Below are positions 1 through 14,285 of a stretch of DNA of 64,000 nucleotides, in pieces. This DNA comes from JACKFB01 sp041389525. Its GTDB lineage: Bacteria; Myxococcota_A; UBA9042; PHBI01; JACKFB01. Position numbers and translations under genes: made by a program. The notes beneath the pieces were generated by a model, which saw only the letters and a list, made by a program, of their open reading frames with translations, was not told the origin of the DNA and searched no databases. Each line of letters begins with the position of its first letter. The stretch's first letter is position 1. Where the stretch lies: positions 48,491 to 112,490 of the forward strand of contig JAWKRR010000019.1 in the NCBI GenBank assembly GCA_041389525.1, given 5' to 3'.

Positions 1-970
1 ACTCGAAGGTCCCGATGGCGTTCGACACGATGGACATGGTGTCGTCCAAGGTCGGCGCCATCATCTGGTCGAGGAATCCGCTGGGGTTTACCAGGGTCGC
101 CCGCCCGAGATCGTTGATGGCCAGGGTCGACTCGAAGTGCTGCGCCAGGAGCAGAAACACCGGGTGATTTGGCGCCATATTACGGTGCATCGTCATGATG
201 ATCGGCTCGAGCATCAGGTGCGTGCACGCCAGATGCGAGCAGAGCTCGTGCTGCGTGGTCTCCGATATCTGCGCGAAGGCCTTGGCCATCAGCCACTCGA
301 CGCCGTCGCCCGGCGTGTAGACCAGCGAACCCGGCTCCGGCCGCACCTGGATGGCGATGGGCTCAAGCTCGCCCCAGCCGCGGTTGAGGTGGCTGCCCGG
401 CCCGGCGTGAAACAGGATCGTCGCCGCCGAGTTGTAGCGCCCGTGCTGGCCCGGCTCAGCGGCCCACGCCTTCAGGTACGAGTAGTCGCAGATGAAGAGG
501 TGCCCCTCGCTCGCCTCCGCGTGCACGGTGGTCGCGCGTCCCAGCACCTGCGACAGCAGCGCGTCGGTCACGCCGAAGTGCTCCGGCAGCCCGTCCACGC
601 CCACCCGCCGCAGGCTCATCGGGTTCGGCCCCGCCAGCCGCTGGTGCCCAAACACCGAGTCCAGCGTCACCGTCGTCCGCGTCGCGGGCTTGCGCAGCAG
701 CGGGTAGTACCGGCCGTACCCCGCCAGCGTCTCCGGCGTCTTCCGCCGGTACTTCAGCTCAAGCACCACCCAGTTGGCGAGGTACTTGCTCAGCGCCCAA
801 AGCTGCTTGGCGCGGTACGTGTAGCTGAACTCTTCGGCCTTCGGCAGATGCTCCAGCAGCACGATCTCGGTCTGCTGCTGCACAACGTAGTGGTAGGCGC
901 GGGTGGCCTCGGCGATCCGGTAGGCTCGCTTGCCGGGCTCGAGATCGTGTTGCGGCAGCGCAGGATTCAC
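1..970 (-). CDS. Lipoxygenase, N-terminal/central part (3' end beyond window)
   Basis: Reading the minus strand from a GTG at 970 gives 323 codons with no stop before the window edge. The start is supported by GGAGG six bases upstream and by an in-frame stop further upstream near 1045. The protein carries the lipoxygenase signature: a GPNP..L stretch, then HELCSHL followed by THLMLEP (the first two iron-ligand histidines and their helix), then NHPVFLLLAQHFESTLAIND and ATLVNPSG. Enzymes of this family insert dioxygen into polyunsaturated fatty acids to give hydroperoxides. There is no obvious signal peptide or N-terminal PLAT domain in what is visible, so it resembles the compact bacterial type. 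The remaining iron ligands lie outside the window. A second non-haem iron oxygenase, a carotenoid cleavage enzyme, lies 6 kb away. It is transcribed divergently from the kinase gene at 1108. Confidence 0.9.
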   Translation of the reverse strand, partial: MNPALPQHDLEPGKRAYRIAEATRAYHYVVQQQTEIVLLEHLPKAEEFSYTYRAKQLWALSKYLANWVVLELKYRRKTPETLAGYGRYYPLLRKPATRTTVTLDSVFGHQRLAGPNPMSLRRVGVDGLPEHFGVTDALLSQVLGRATTVHAEASEGHLFICDYSYLKAWAAEPGQHGRYNSAATILFHAGPGSHLNRGWGELEPIAIQVRPEPGSLVYTPGDGVEWLMAKAFAQISETTQHELCSHLACTHLMLEPIIMTMHRNMAPNHPVFLLLAQHFESTLAINDLGRATLVNPSGFLDQMMAPTLDDTMSIVSNAIGTFE

Positions 971-1107
971 CGGCAGGCCTCCGGGGGCGATCGCGTGGTC
1001 GCGGCTGAGTGTGGGCGGAGCCAGTACCCTAGTACGTTCGCCGGCTTAGGAAAACGCGCCGCGTCCTCCGTGGCCTTGCCGCCCCCCCGGCTGGCGGGCT
1101 ACGCTGA

Positions 1108-6516
<5,409 letters not shown>

Positions 6517-6550
6517 CAGTCCGGGGCTGGGGCCGTGGGGAGCTGGGGCC

Positions 6551-6831
6551 GTGGGGGTGAGAGGGGGCTGGGAGTGCGTTTTTTACCACGGAGACACGGA
6601 GACACGGAGGAGCACGGAGACGGGCGGTTTGGTGGGGGCGGGGCTGGGGCCGTGGGGGTGAGAGGGGGCTGGAAGTGCGTTTTTACCACGGAGACACGGA
6701 GACACGGAGGAGCACGGAGTCGGGCAGGTTTGGTGGGGCGGGGCTGGGGCCGTGGGGGTGAGAGGGGGCTGGAGTGCGTTTTTACCACGGAGACACGGAG
6801 GCACGGAGGGTGCGGAGTCGGGCAGACCTCG
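6551..6831 (+). repeat. Three tandem ~100-bp units with CACGGAGACACGGAG core
   Basis: Just after the cyclase gene stop there are three tandem units beginning near 6551, 6652 and 6752 (period 100-101). Each has a G-rich lead (GTGGGGGTGAGAGGGGGCTG), a T-run, ACCACGGAGACACGGAG and further ACGGAG repeats. The third unit is degenerate. The short open frames here are low-complexity artefacts. The ACCACGGAGACACGGAG core is of a type I remember as dispersed between genes in many environmental bacteria. Confidence 0.85.
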
Positions 6832-6870
6832 CACGTCGCGACCATTCAATTCGATCCGCCCAAGCGCCCC

Positions 6871-7222
6871 CGCCACCAACCTCTCCCTCTCCCCCCTCCG
6901 TGCTCCTCCGTGTCTCCCGTGTCTCCGTGGTAAATAAGCATGCCCCCACCCCCAAGCACCCCGCCACCAACCCCTCCACCACCTCCGTGCCTCCGTGGCA
7001 AAAACGCATGCCCCACCCCCCAAGCACCCCGCCACCAACCTCTCCCAATCCCCCCCTCCGTGCTCCTCCGTGTCTCCGTGTCTCCGTGGTAGATAAGCAT
7101 GCCCCCACCCCCAAGCACCCCGCCCCAGCCCCAGCACGCCGCCACCCCCCAATCACCCTCCGTACCTCCGTGTCTCCACGGCAAATAAGCATGCCCCCAC
7201 CCCCAAGCACCCAGCCCCAGCG
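6871..7222 (-). repeat. Four tandem units of the same repeat in opposite orientation
   Basis: Downstream of a 40-bp spacer the same core appears inverted (CTCCGTGTCTCCGTGGTA) in about four tandem units of 70-95 bp. Each is followed by a conserved ATAAGCATGCCCCCACCCC tail and CAAGCACCCCGCCACCAACC. With the array at 6551 it forms a divergent pair, three units facing four. The ATAAGCATGCCCC tail is not present in the forward units, so the two arrays have diverged or come from different subfamilies. It lies immediately before the carotenoid oxygenase gene and may act as a transcription barrier, but nothing proves this. Confidence 0.8.
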
Positions 7223-7262
7223 CCCCCTCCACTCCGAATGACCCACAGACGAGGACACTCCG

Positions 7263-8810
7263 ATGACTGACTCCACACACCAAGACTACATCCCAGTCGA
7301 CGTCGGCACCGACATCCCCGTTCCCGGGCAGTTCTACCTGCGTGGCAATTTCGCGCCCTACCCGAACGAGGACCCGCTGACCGAGCTGACCGCCATCGAG
7401 GGCACGATTCCGCCTGAGATTGACGGCACTCTGTACCGAATCGGGCCCAACCCGGCGAAGGGGCCTCGGAGCCGGCTGCTCTATCATTGGTTTGATGGCG
7501 ACGGGATGATCGACGCTTTCAAGATCTCGGGCGGGCGTGTCTGGCATCACAATAAGTTCGTGAAGACCAAGGCGTATGAGCTGAATGCCAAGGCGGGCGA
7601 GGAGCTCTTCGGCGGGCTGCGCGACTTCTTCTTGAGCACGCCGCAGCGGGGCTGGCGAGCCATCGGGGTGAACCTGCTGACCTGGATTCAGCTTGGAGCC
7701 GCCTGGCTATTTCGGCGGCAGATGCCGGTGAAGCGCATCCACGACATTCAGTCGGTGCGGACGCGCGCCAACACCAACGTCGTGAAGTTTCGCGACACGC
7801 TGTTGGCGCTGGAGGAGATCGGGATGCCGGTGGCCTTCGACCCGGAGACGCTGGAGACGCGAGGGGTCTACGACTTCGGCGGCGCGCTGACCGGGCCGAC
7901 GATGACGCCGCACCCCGTGCTGGACCCCGACACCGGCGAGCTGTTCACATTCGGCTACGACATCGTCGAGCCCTTCTTGCGCTACTACGTGTTCAACGCC
8001 GACGGCACCAAGCGGCTGGAGCGCACCATCCCGGCCGACTACGCGTCGATGAACCACAGCTTCAGCGTCACGAAGACGCGGACGCTCTTCTATCAGCTAC
8101 CGGCGGTCTTCAACGCCGTCGACTCCATGACCATCAACCCCGTGCGCTGGGACGACTCAAAGCCGACCAAGATCCGCGTGCTCGACCGCTACGACGCGAC
8201 GTCCGCGCCGGTGGAGATCTCAATCCGCCCCTGCTTCTTCTTCCACACGATGAACGCCTTCGACGAGGGCGACGAGGTCGTCATCGACGTGGCGCTCTTC
8301 CCGCGAGTGCCGCTCTTCGACTTCGACCTCAACGACAACGCGCACGGCTGGCACGCCGGCCCGCAGTCGAAGCTGGTGCGTTGGCGCCTCAACGTGAAGA
8401 CCGGCGCGCTGGTCGAGCGCCTCATCGAGGACTCGACGACCGAGTTCCCCCACTCCGACGACCGCATCGCCTGTAAACCCTACGACTTCGGCTGGATCAC
8501 CTGCCTGCACGGCACCAACGACGGCAAAGGCATCTGGAACACCGTGCTGACGCATCAGTTCTCGACGGGCGTGAGCAGCTCGCACAGCTTCGCGCCGCAC
8601 GGCTGGGTCTCCGAAGCGCTCTTCGCGCCGAAGCCAGGCGGCGGCGAGGCCGAGGGCTGGCTGCTGACGGTGGTCTGGGACAGCGCGACCGAGCTGAGCA
8701 GCCTGGTCTTCCTGGACGCCAAGGACCCGTCGAAGGGCCCGGTCGCCACAGTGAAGATGACGCGGCGCGTGCCATTCGGCTTCCACGGCGCGTGGGTGCC
8801 CAAGACGTGA
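7263..8810 (+). CDS. Carotenoid cleavage oxygenase (RPE65/CCD family)
   Basis: A 515-aa soluble protein with a start at ATG 7263 behind GAGG eight bases upstream. Family hallmarks are present in order: LYRIGPNP at 57-64, HWFDGDGM at 75-82, TPHPVLDP at 215-222, HSFSVT at 265-270, FFFHTMNAFDE at 325-335, EFPHSD at 394-399 and the C-terminal GFHGAWVP at 506-513. The four iron-binding histidines are therefore H217, H265, H328 and H508. The enzyme would cleave a carotenoid or stilbenoid double bond with molecular oxygen. No signal peptide is visible. Length and motif spacing are normal for the family. A degenerate copy of its last 14 codons lies at 26888-26929, on the far side of the lipoprotein cassette array that starts right after this gene. 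Confidence 0.95.
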   Translation: MTDSTHQDYIPVDVGTDIPVPGQFYLRGNFAPYPNEDPLTELTAIEGTIPPEIDGTLYRIGPNPAKGPRSRLLYHWFDGDGMIDAFKISGGRVWHHNKFVKTKAYELNAKAGEELFGGLRDFFLSTPQRGWRAIGVNLLTWIQLGAAWLFRRQMPVKRIHDIQSVRTRANTNVVKFRDTLLALEEIGMPVAFDPETLETRGVYDFGGALTGPTMTPHPVLDPDTGELFTFGYDIVEPFLRYYVFNADGTKRLERTIPADYASMNHSFSVTKTRTLFYQLPAVFNAVDSMTINPVRWDDSKPTKIRVLDRYDATSAPVEISIRPCFFFHTMNAFDEGDEVVIDVALFPRVPLFDFDLNDNAHGWHAGPQSKLVRWRLNVKTGALVERLIEDSTTEFPHSDDRIACKPYDFGWITCLHGTNDGKGIWNTVLTHQFSTGVSSSHSFAPHGWVSEALFAPKPGGGEAEGWLLTVVWDSATELSSLVFLDAKDPSKGPVATVKMTRRVPFGFHGAWVPKT

Positions 8811-8931
8811 GCCAGCCGGGGTGAAGCACCGGCGACCGGCCACCGCAAAGCCTTCTGGACGCGTGTGCGAGGCAACAAAGCGACCTGGGTTTCACGCCGC
8901 CGGACGAATTGTCGGTGGGGCTTCGGACCGG

Positions 8932-9013
8932 AACGAGGTAGCTTGGCCAAGTTCATTCCTTGGTGTTTTGCTCTTAGCGCTGCATAAACAACTCACGAAG
9001 AAGGACCTCTGCC
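8932..9013 (+). promoter_or_regulatory. Conserved leader of cassette A
   Basis: About 80 bp directly before the first L-domain gene copy is closely repeated before the other two copies (14206-14285, 21428-21508). Shared blocks are AAGTTCATTCCTTGG, TTAGCGCTGCATAAACAA and the ribosome site AAGGA eight bases before ATG. Conservation across three loci suggests a shared promoter and 5' UTR; I could not assign -35/-10 boxes with confidence. Confidence 0.6.
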
Positions 9014-10535
9014 ATGCGTAGCCAACGGATCCTCAACTCTCTCTCTCTACCATTACTGGCCTTTGCGGTGATCGCAGTCACGGCGACTGAGGCCCAGGCG
9101 TGGGTCGACTGCTCGCTCACCCACCGCGCAGATGTGGGGGTCGGGCGGCTACAGGACGACCGGAACGATCGGATCGTGATACGTCGTCACCGGTGCCGCG
9201 TGCGATGCCAGGACGGAGCGATCCCGATCGGCAGCCTCGATGGCACCTGCGCGAACCAGGTCAAAGGCATCAACGCGACGGTCGTGAGGATGGACTCGAC
9301 CGTGGCCTACGCGGCCGTGACCAGCATCGACCTTGAGTGCTTGCGCGGCACGCTGTACGTCAACTCGACCAACATCGCGGTCCTCAACGCGGACTCGCTG
9401 ACGTCGGTCGGCAACGACATCCTGGTCGAGAGCAACGCCGGGTTGAACACAGCCACCTTCGACGGCCTCGTCGACATGGGCACCGCCGGCAGAACCAACG
9501 ACATCGTCTTCAAGTCCAACCCGGGCCTGACCGCAGTGAGCTTCGCCAAGCTTGAGACTATCGCCGGCAGCCTGGAGTTCAGCAGCAACGGCGCCCTGCC
9601 CGCCCTGACCGGCTTCCCGCTGCTCACCGACATCGCGAACTACCTGAAGATCTACAACAACGCGCTGCTGGACATGGTGCTGGGCGAGTTCCCGTGCTCT
9701 CGACCATCGGCGCCTACTTGATGGTCAGCGGCAACCCCAGCCTCACCACCGTCGATATTCCCAGCCTCGGCTCGGTCTCCGCGATGCTGGGCGGCACGGG
9801 TATCCTGCTCAACGCCAACAACCTGATCGGCCTGTTCCTCCAGCGGGCTCGCCATCCTCACGCGCACCTTCGCCATCACCAGCGAGCCCAACCTGATGAA
9901 CGCGGGTATCGTCCCGCTGACGCTGAACACCGTCGGTACCCATGTGACGTTCTCGAACGAGCCTCTCCTGGATAACCTCAACGCGTTCGCGACGATCACC
10001 GACATCGGCGGCGACCTGACGATCGACAACAGCAACATGCTCACGGACATCACCAGGATCGGGCGTCGCCAACATCGGAGGCGGCCTCACGGTGCGCAGC
10101 CAGAAGCCGCGTTGCCGACGGTGAACTTCCCGTCCAGCCGCCAGACCGCCTCAATCGCGGCAACGACATGATGGTGAACTGGGCTTCCCCCTGCTTGCCA
10201 TCTTGACCACTGAAGTGAAGGTGGAAGGCAACCTGCCCTCCCCGACGTCGGCGGCGTCACCGTGGGCTTCCCCGCGCTGGGCTGGAGGTAGGGACGCAGA
10301 TCTATATTCACGGCAACGCGGCGATCACCAGCGTGGCATTCCCGGCGCACTCACGAGGTTGGTCTGGCGTGCGTGGGCGAAGTACAATCCATCGCTTGCG
10401 ACTTGGGCGAGCAGTCCGCTCAGCGCCTCCCTTCACTGCATCGGGTGTCGGGGCGAGCAATGGACCGGGGTTCTGCCCTGTCTTCCTCAGGTGGGCACTC
10501 GCTAACGTGGTTACCCCAGCTACCTGCACTCCTGA
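9014..10535 (+). pseudogene. Frameshifted copy of secreted receptor-L-domain-like protein (cassette A)
   Basis: The DNA is near-identical over long stretches to the intact gene at 21509-23050. It starts with the same signal peptide and SLPLLAFAVIAVTATEAQA. It carries many small indels: the reading frame is scrambled between about 9115 and 9230, recovers, then is lost for good by a missing C near 9692. After that, conserved pieces jump between frames up to the terminal TACCTGCACTCCTGA at 10535. Indels are frequent relative to substitutions, which is unusual for old decay and leaves open a poor consensus sequence. As written, only a 235-residue truncated product could be made. Confidence 0.85.
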
Positions 10536-10612
10536 TCCATCACGCGCGCCGACGCGGGCGGTGATGTTCGCATCGAATCATCGCGCCTCCTCCGCGGCGG
10601 CCTAAGTACCTG

Positions 10613-12468
10613 ATGGGATCGGTCGAATCCTGCCGACGTGCACCGCGATTGCGCGTCGGGTTGTCTCTTGGGGGGACCGCGCTGCTGGTCGGCGCATTCT
10701 TCCTCGGTTGCAGCGGGTCTGCTGACCAACCAGGTCGATTCGCGTCCCGCGCGACGCAGGGCGATCGTGCTCAACGACCTGGGCCCGGCCGACGTCCAGC
10801 CCGACGCCGAGCCCAGGCCCGACGTCAGGGCCCCTGTGTAAATCAATGCGCCAAGGAGTACCCGGTCTCCTGCATGCATGGCGACGAGGGCGGGATATCA
10901 AGACCTGCTCGTGCAGCCTGCGCCCCGCGGCGGATGGGAAGGCGTGCGATGACGGGGTGGAGTGCACGGCCGCCGATACCTGCGTCGCCGGGGTCTGCGA
11001 GGGCGGCCCGCCGGCCGAACTCGTTGAGCCAAGCGAGGGCTGGCAGCCCGAGGGCACGCCGTTGCTGCGGCCCGATGACCCGCCTGGATTTGGGCCGCAG
11101 TTCGCAGGATCCCTGCTGCAGGGCATGCGACGGCTCACGAGCCTATCTGAACTGGCTGGCCAGCGGATCTCCGCAAACTCGCCATTTTGGGCTGCAGCCG
11201 CGCCCACCGGAGGGCAATCACCCTCGAACTTACGTCACGCATTCGTACCTATGAGCTCCACCCTTGAGCCCGTCTACAGGACATACAGCTCAGCCACGGC
11301 TGGAAACGCTGCGACCAGGGCGATTCGTGTCGGCGCGGATGGTACGCTCTACGCCACGGGGTGGAAGGACTTCGGCTCAGGTGCCCAGAGCTATGGTTGG
11401 GCAGCGCGGTACAGTGGGGGACATTTTATGGGAACGTCCAGATGCGCAAGCTCTTCGCAGCAACTGACGTGTTGCCGGCGCCGGACCTCGGATGTGCCTC
11501 GTGGAGGGCGGTCCCAAGAGCGCCGCGGGGCCGTTGAGTTCAGAGATTTCTCTCAGCGTTCGTCGGCAAGATGCCAGTGGCAATGACGTCTGGGCGACGG
11601 AGATCGATGCGGTCTTGCCGCTCGCGAACCTCGCCGTTTCGGCTTGCTCCCGTTCGCGAGGGCGGAGTCGTGGTCGCGTATGGCACTTGAGACGCAGATA
11701 AGTTCCGACGGCACGAAGTCTGCGGAGCGTTGGGCGGCGTCGGCGGCGCGTTTCGACGCGGACGGTGCGATTCGCTGGAGGAAAACGCCGCTAGGCTTAC
11801 CCGGAAATTTTCGTCGCACATGGGACGCATCGCCCGTGCTGCCGGACGACCACTTCATGGTGTTCGAAGCGTCCAGTGGCAACCTTTGGACCTTGGGACC
11901 GCTATCCGGTCTCCGCGTGGCGCGTCGACGCGGACGGAAATTCCTCGGGGTGAAACGAAAGGTGTATCCCAGGCTGAGGCACTATTTCTTGGCGAGCGAG
12001 GCGACGGGGCACCGACGGCGGGTGCTGACTACCGGATACCTGAACGACTACCATGGCACATACGAGAAGCCGATGCTGATCCTCGTGCTGAATCCTGGGA
12101 GACGGACGGATTTGTCATGAAGTTGGATCGGTGGGGCAATTTTGAATGGATGCGGCTGTTCGGAGATCGGGCGCAGGATTCGACGTCTTGTGGACCGTCG
12201 TCGCGAGTCCCGACGGTCGAATCACCGCGACAGGCGCGCTCGATGGCGAAACCGGGTCAAAGTCCGCAACTGGATCCTCCGCACCGACTTCTGGGGCCGC
12301 ACCTGCGGCATGCGCCTCGGCGTCTGCGCCGACAAGCCCTGGCAGGACTGCGAGGACGGCAACCACTGCACGATCAACTGGTGCGACCCGGATGCGGGCT
12401 GCACGCACCCGGCGCTGCCCGATGGCAGCCGTGTGGCGAGGGGCTGACGTGTCAGGGGACGGTCAAGT
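10613..12468 (+). pseudogene. Frameshifted PQQ-propeller-like lipoprotein (cassette A)
   Basis: A paralogue of the 600-630-aa lipoproteins at 16200, 17975, 23134, 24975 and 39046. The first ~40 codons give a plausible lipoprotein signal (GTALLVGAFFLGC). After that the frame breaks repeatedly, although the DNA from NQCAKEYP onward is nearly the same as in the copy at 17975-19894. The conserved C-terminal Cys module (CGMRLGVCADKPWQDCEDG) is readable around 12300-12440, but its last codons and the stop are lost near 12468. The signal-peptide end is unlike the 17975 copy, so this gene looks like a mosaic of two family members. Confidence 0.8.
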
Positions 12469-12518
12469 GGCCGCGCCACCGCGCCGCGGCCCCCGGCCCT
12501 CGGCCCCCGCGCCCGGTC

Positions 12519-12599
12519 GTGCCGCCGTGCATAGCGACTAGCTGGGACATCAACACCTGCGCGTGCAGCCTGCGCCCCGCGGGCGCACCTCCGGTGTGA
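12519..12599 (+). pseudogene. Relic N-terminal fragment of another family lipoprotein
   Basis: One frame reads VPPCIATSWDINTCACSLRP and then stops at 12599. This matches the TSWDIKTCSCSLRP block found near residue 90 of the lipoprotein family. The preceding signal peptide and everything downstream are missing. The same relic, with one residue changed, occurs at 19943-20023, so it was already dead when the cassette was duplicated. Confidence 0.7.
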
Positions 12600-12981
12600 C
12601 CAGCCCACCGCCCGATCCCCCTCGGTGCGCCCGCCACCTGACCACCCAGGTGCCCGATCCCCCTCGGTGCGGCCACCTGACCACCCAGCCGCCCGATCCC
12701 CGCGGTGTGCCGGCCACCTGACCACCCCGCGCCCTCACCCCGCGGGAGCACCCCCGGTGCGACCGCCCCACCGCCCGTCACTCCCCGCAGCGTGCCCGCC
12801 GCACTGACCACCCAACCGCCCGATCCCCCCCGAGGGTCTCCCGCGGTGAGTCGCCCCACCACGGCATCACCCCCCAGGGCCACGCCGCGCTCAGGCGTCC
12901 GGTCCCCGTCCCCCGACCGGGTGACGGGCACCTGACCGTCCAGGTCCCCGTCACCCCATCCGTCCGCGTCAACACCCTGTC
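12600..12981. repeat. C-rich degenerate tandem repeat spacer
   Basis: About 380 bp without a believable gene. Units of about 40 bp built on GCCCGATCCCCCTCGGTG and GCCACCTGACCACCC recur three to four times. The remainder is near-identical to the spacer at 20024-20368, which has fewer units. The open frames here are shadows of the repeat. Confidence 0.7.
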
Positions 12982-13146
12982 ACTACGGCGAGCATCTAGG
13001 TGGAGCCCCCGCCGAGCGAGCGCGCTCCAGCACTAGACGAGAGGGCGACGTGTGCCGGGGCACGCGGAGCCCAGGCTGCGCGGCAGTGATGGGAGCGCGC
13101 CGCGCAGCCGGCGAAGAGGCTCAAGATGAAGATGCTCGCCAGTAGT
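12982..13146. mobile_element. MITE-like insertion with ~16-bp terminal inverted repeats
   Basis: About 165 bp present in cassette A but absent from the matching place in cassette B (between the spacer and the 3' end of the minus-strand gene, near 20365). It begins ACTACGGCGAGCATCT and ends AGATGCTCGCCAGTAGT. These are inverted copies of each other apart from one extra base. There is no coding capacity. A clear target-site duplication is not visible. Confidence 0.65.
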
Positions 13147-13909
13147 CCAGGCCGCCGGCCCATCGCCCGTCGTCCCCGTCGACCTCCGGCCCGTCCGCCC
13201 CGGCGTCACGGCCTCCTCCGCCCGTCGCCGTCCCAGCCCCACGCCCCGCCCGCGTCAGCGGCTGAAGAGCCCCGGATGCCGCGCCATTTCGCCCGCCAGC
13301 CGCAGAAACCCAGCGCTCACGTCACGCAGCGCCTGCCAGTGCTGGTCCCACTCGACCCGCGCCTGCAGGGCACGGGTGCTCGTGACGCTCTCCGTCTCCC
13401 GCCCCGTCCGCCGTGACCTGCCCGATCGCCGCCAGCAACGCGTCGCGTCCGACCCGCGTCACTCCGAAACGCCTCAGGAAAGGCTACGCCGGCTCCTCGC
13501 CATGCCGTCCACCAGATGAATCAACCCGTCGAGCGTCCGCTGGTGGCTCATCCCACCGGTCGGCGAGCCCAACGGAAGGAAGAGCCGCGCGCGGAGTCAG
13601 CGCCAGCTTCGCCTCGTCCACGCCCGAGGTCCACGAGTCGCCCAGCAACGACGCCAGGCTCGTAATTTGCGCCCACGAATACTGCAGCCGTCCACCGCCG
13701 TCTCGTCGCGAACCCGCCGCGCCTGCTCGTCCTCACCCTCCTCCTTGCAACCGCATAGCCAGCGCTCCGCTCAAAGGCTCGCCGTGCTTGCCGACAAAGC
13801 GGTCAAAGACCCGCCCGACCGCCTCATCGATGCCCCGGAACTCGTCCGCCCGAGCCACCACCCGATCCCCCAAAATCCGCCGGTCGCGGTCCGTCCTCGT
13901 CACAGCCAT
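13147..13909 (-). pseudogene. Frameshifted copy of the minus-strand cassette gene
   Basis: Closely matches the intact gene at 20369-21133. The start (ATG at 13909, behind GGGAGGA) and first ~43 codons (AVTRTDRDRRILGDRVVARADEF) are intact. Insertions and deletions then break the frame at about 13785, 13730, 13570 and later. The 3' end has been replaced by the MITE-like insertion, which removes the normal stop. Confidence 0.8.
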
Positions 13910-14205
13910 GACATCCTCCCAAGTCTTCAAGTCCACCACGCATGACCCAAACCCAGGCCCACACCCCTGGAGCGTCCCGCGTCGCAGCAAAGCCGTCAAC
14001 CCCACCCCGGAGCCCCCCGCACGAGCCCAGATCTCGGGCGGGCGCTGCTCCGACCGACGGCGCCTCCGCCGCCAACCCCGACCCCGCGCCCAGAGCCCCC
14101 GCCCGCCCACCGATTCGATTTCCGAGCATCCACAAGCGCTAGAACCCCAAAGCGACACCGGTTTCAGCCCGTCGGGCGAATTGTGCGCCCACCTTCGGAC
14201 CCGAG

Positions 14206-14285
14206 CGAGGTAGCTTGGTGAAGTTCATTCCTTGGCGTCTTGCCTTTAGCGCTGCATAAACAATTCACGACGAAGGACCTCTGCC
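14206..14285 (+). promoter_or_regulatory. Conserved leader of cassette B
   Basis: Near-copy of the leaders at 8932 and 21428, including AAGTTCATTCCTTGGCG, TTAGCGCTGCATAAACAATT and the AAGGA ribosome site before ATG 14286. It sits between this gene and the divergent 5' end of the 13909 pseudogene, so it may hold promoters for both directions. Confidence 0.6.

Noticed and set aside
6551..7222. Possible CRISPR array
   Set aside because: Units are about 100 bp, near-identical throughout, and switch orientation in the middle. There are no unique spacers of constant length and no cas genes.
12600..12980. Small proline-rich open frames on both strands of the C-rich spacer
   Set aside because: They follow the tandem repeat, exist in several frames at once and have no start signals.
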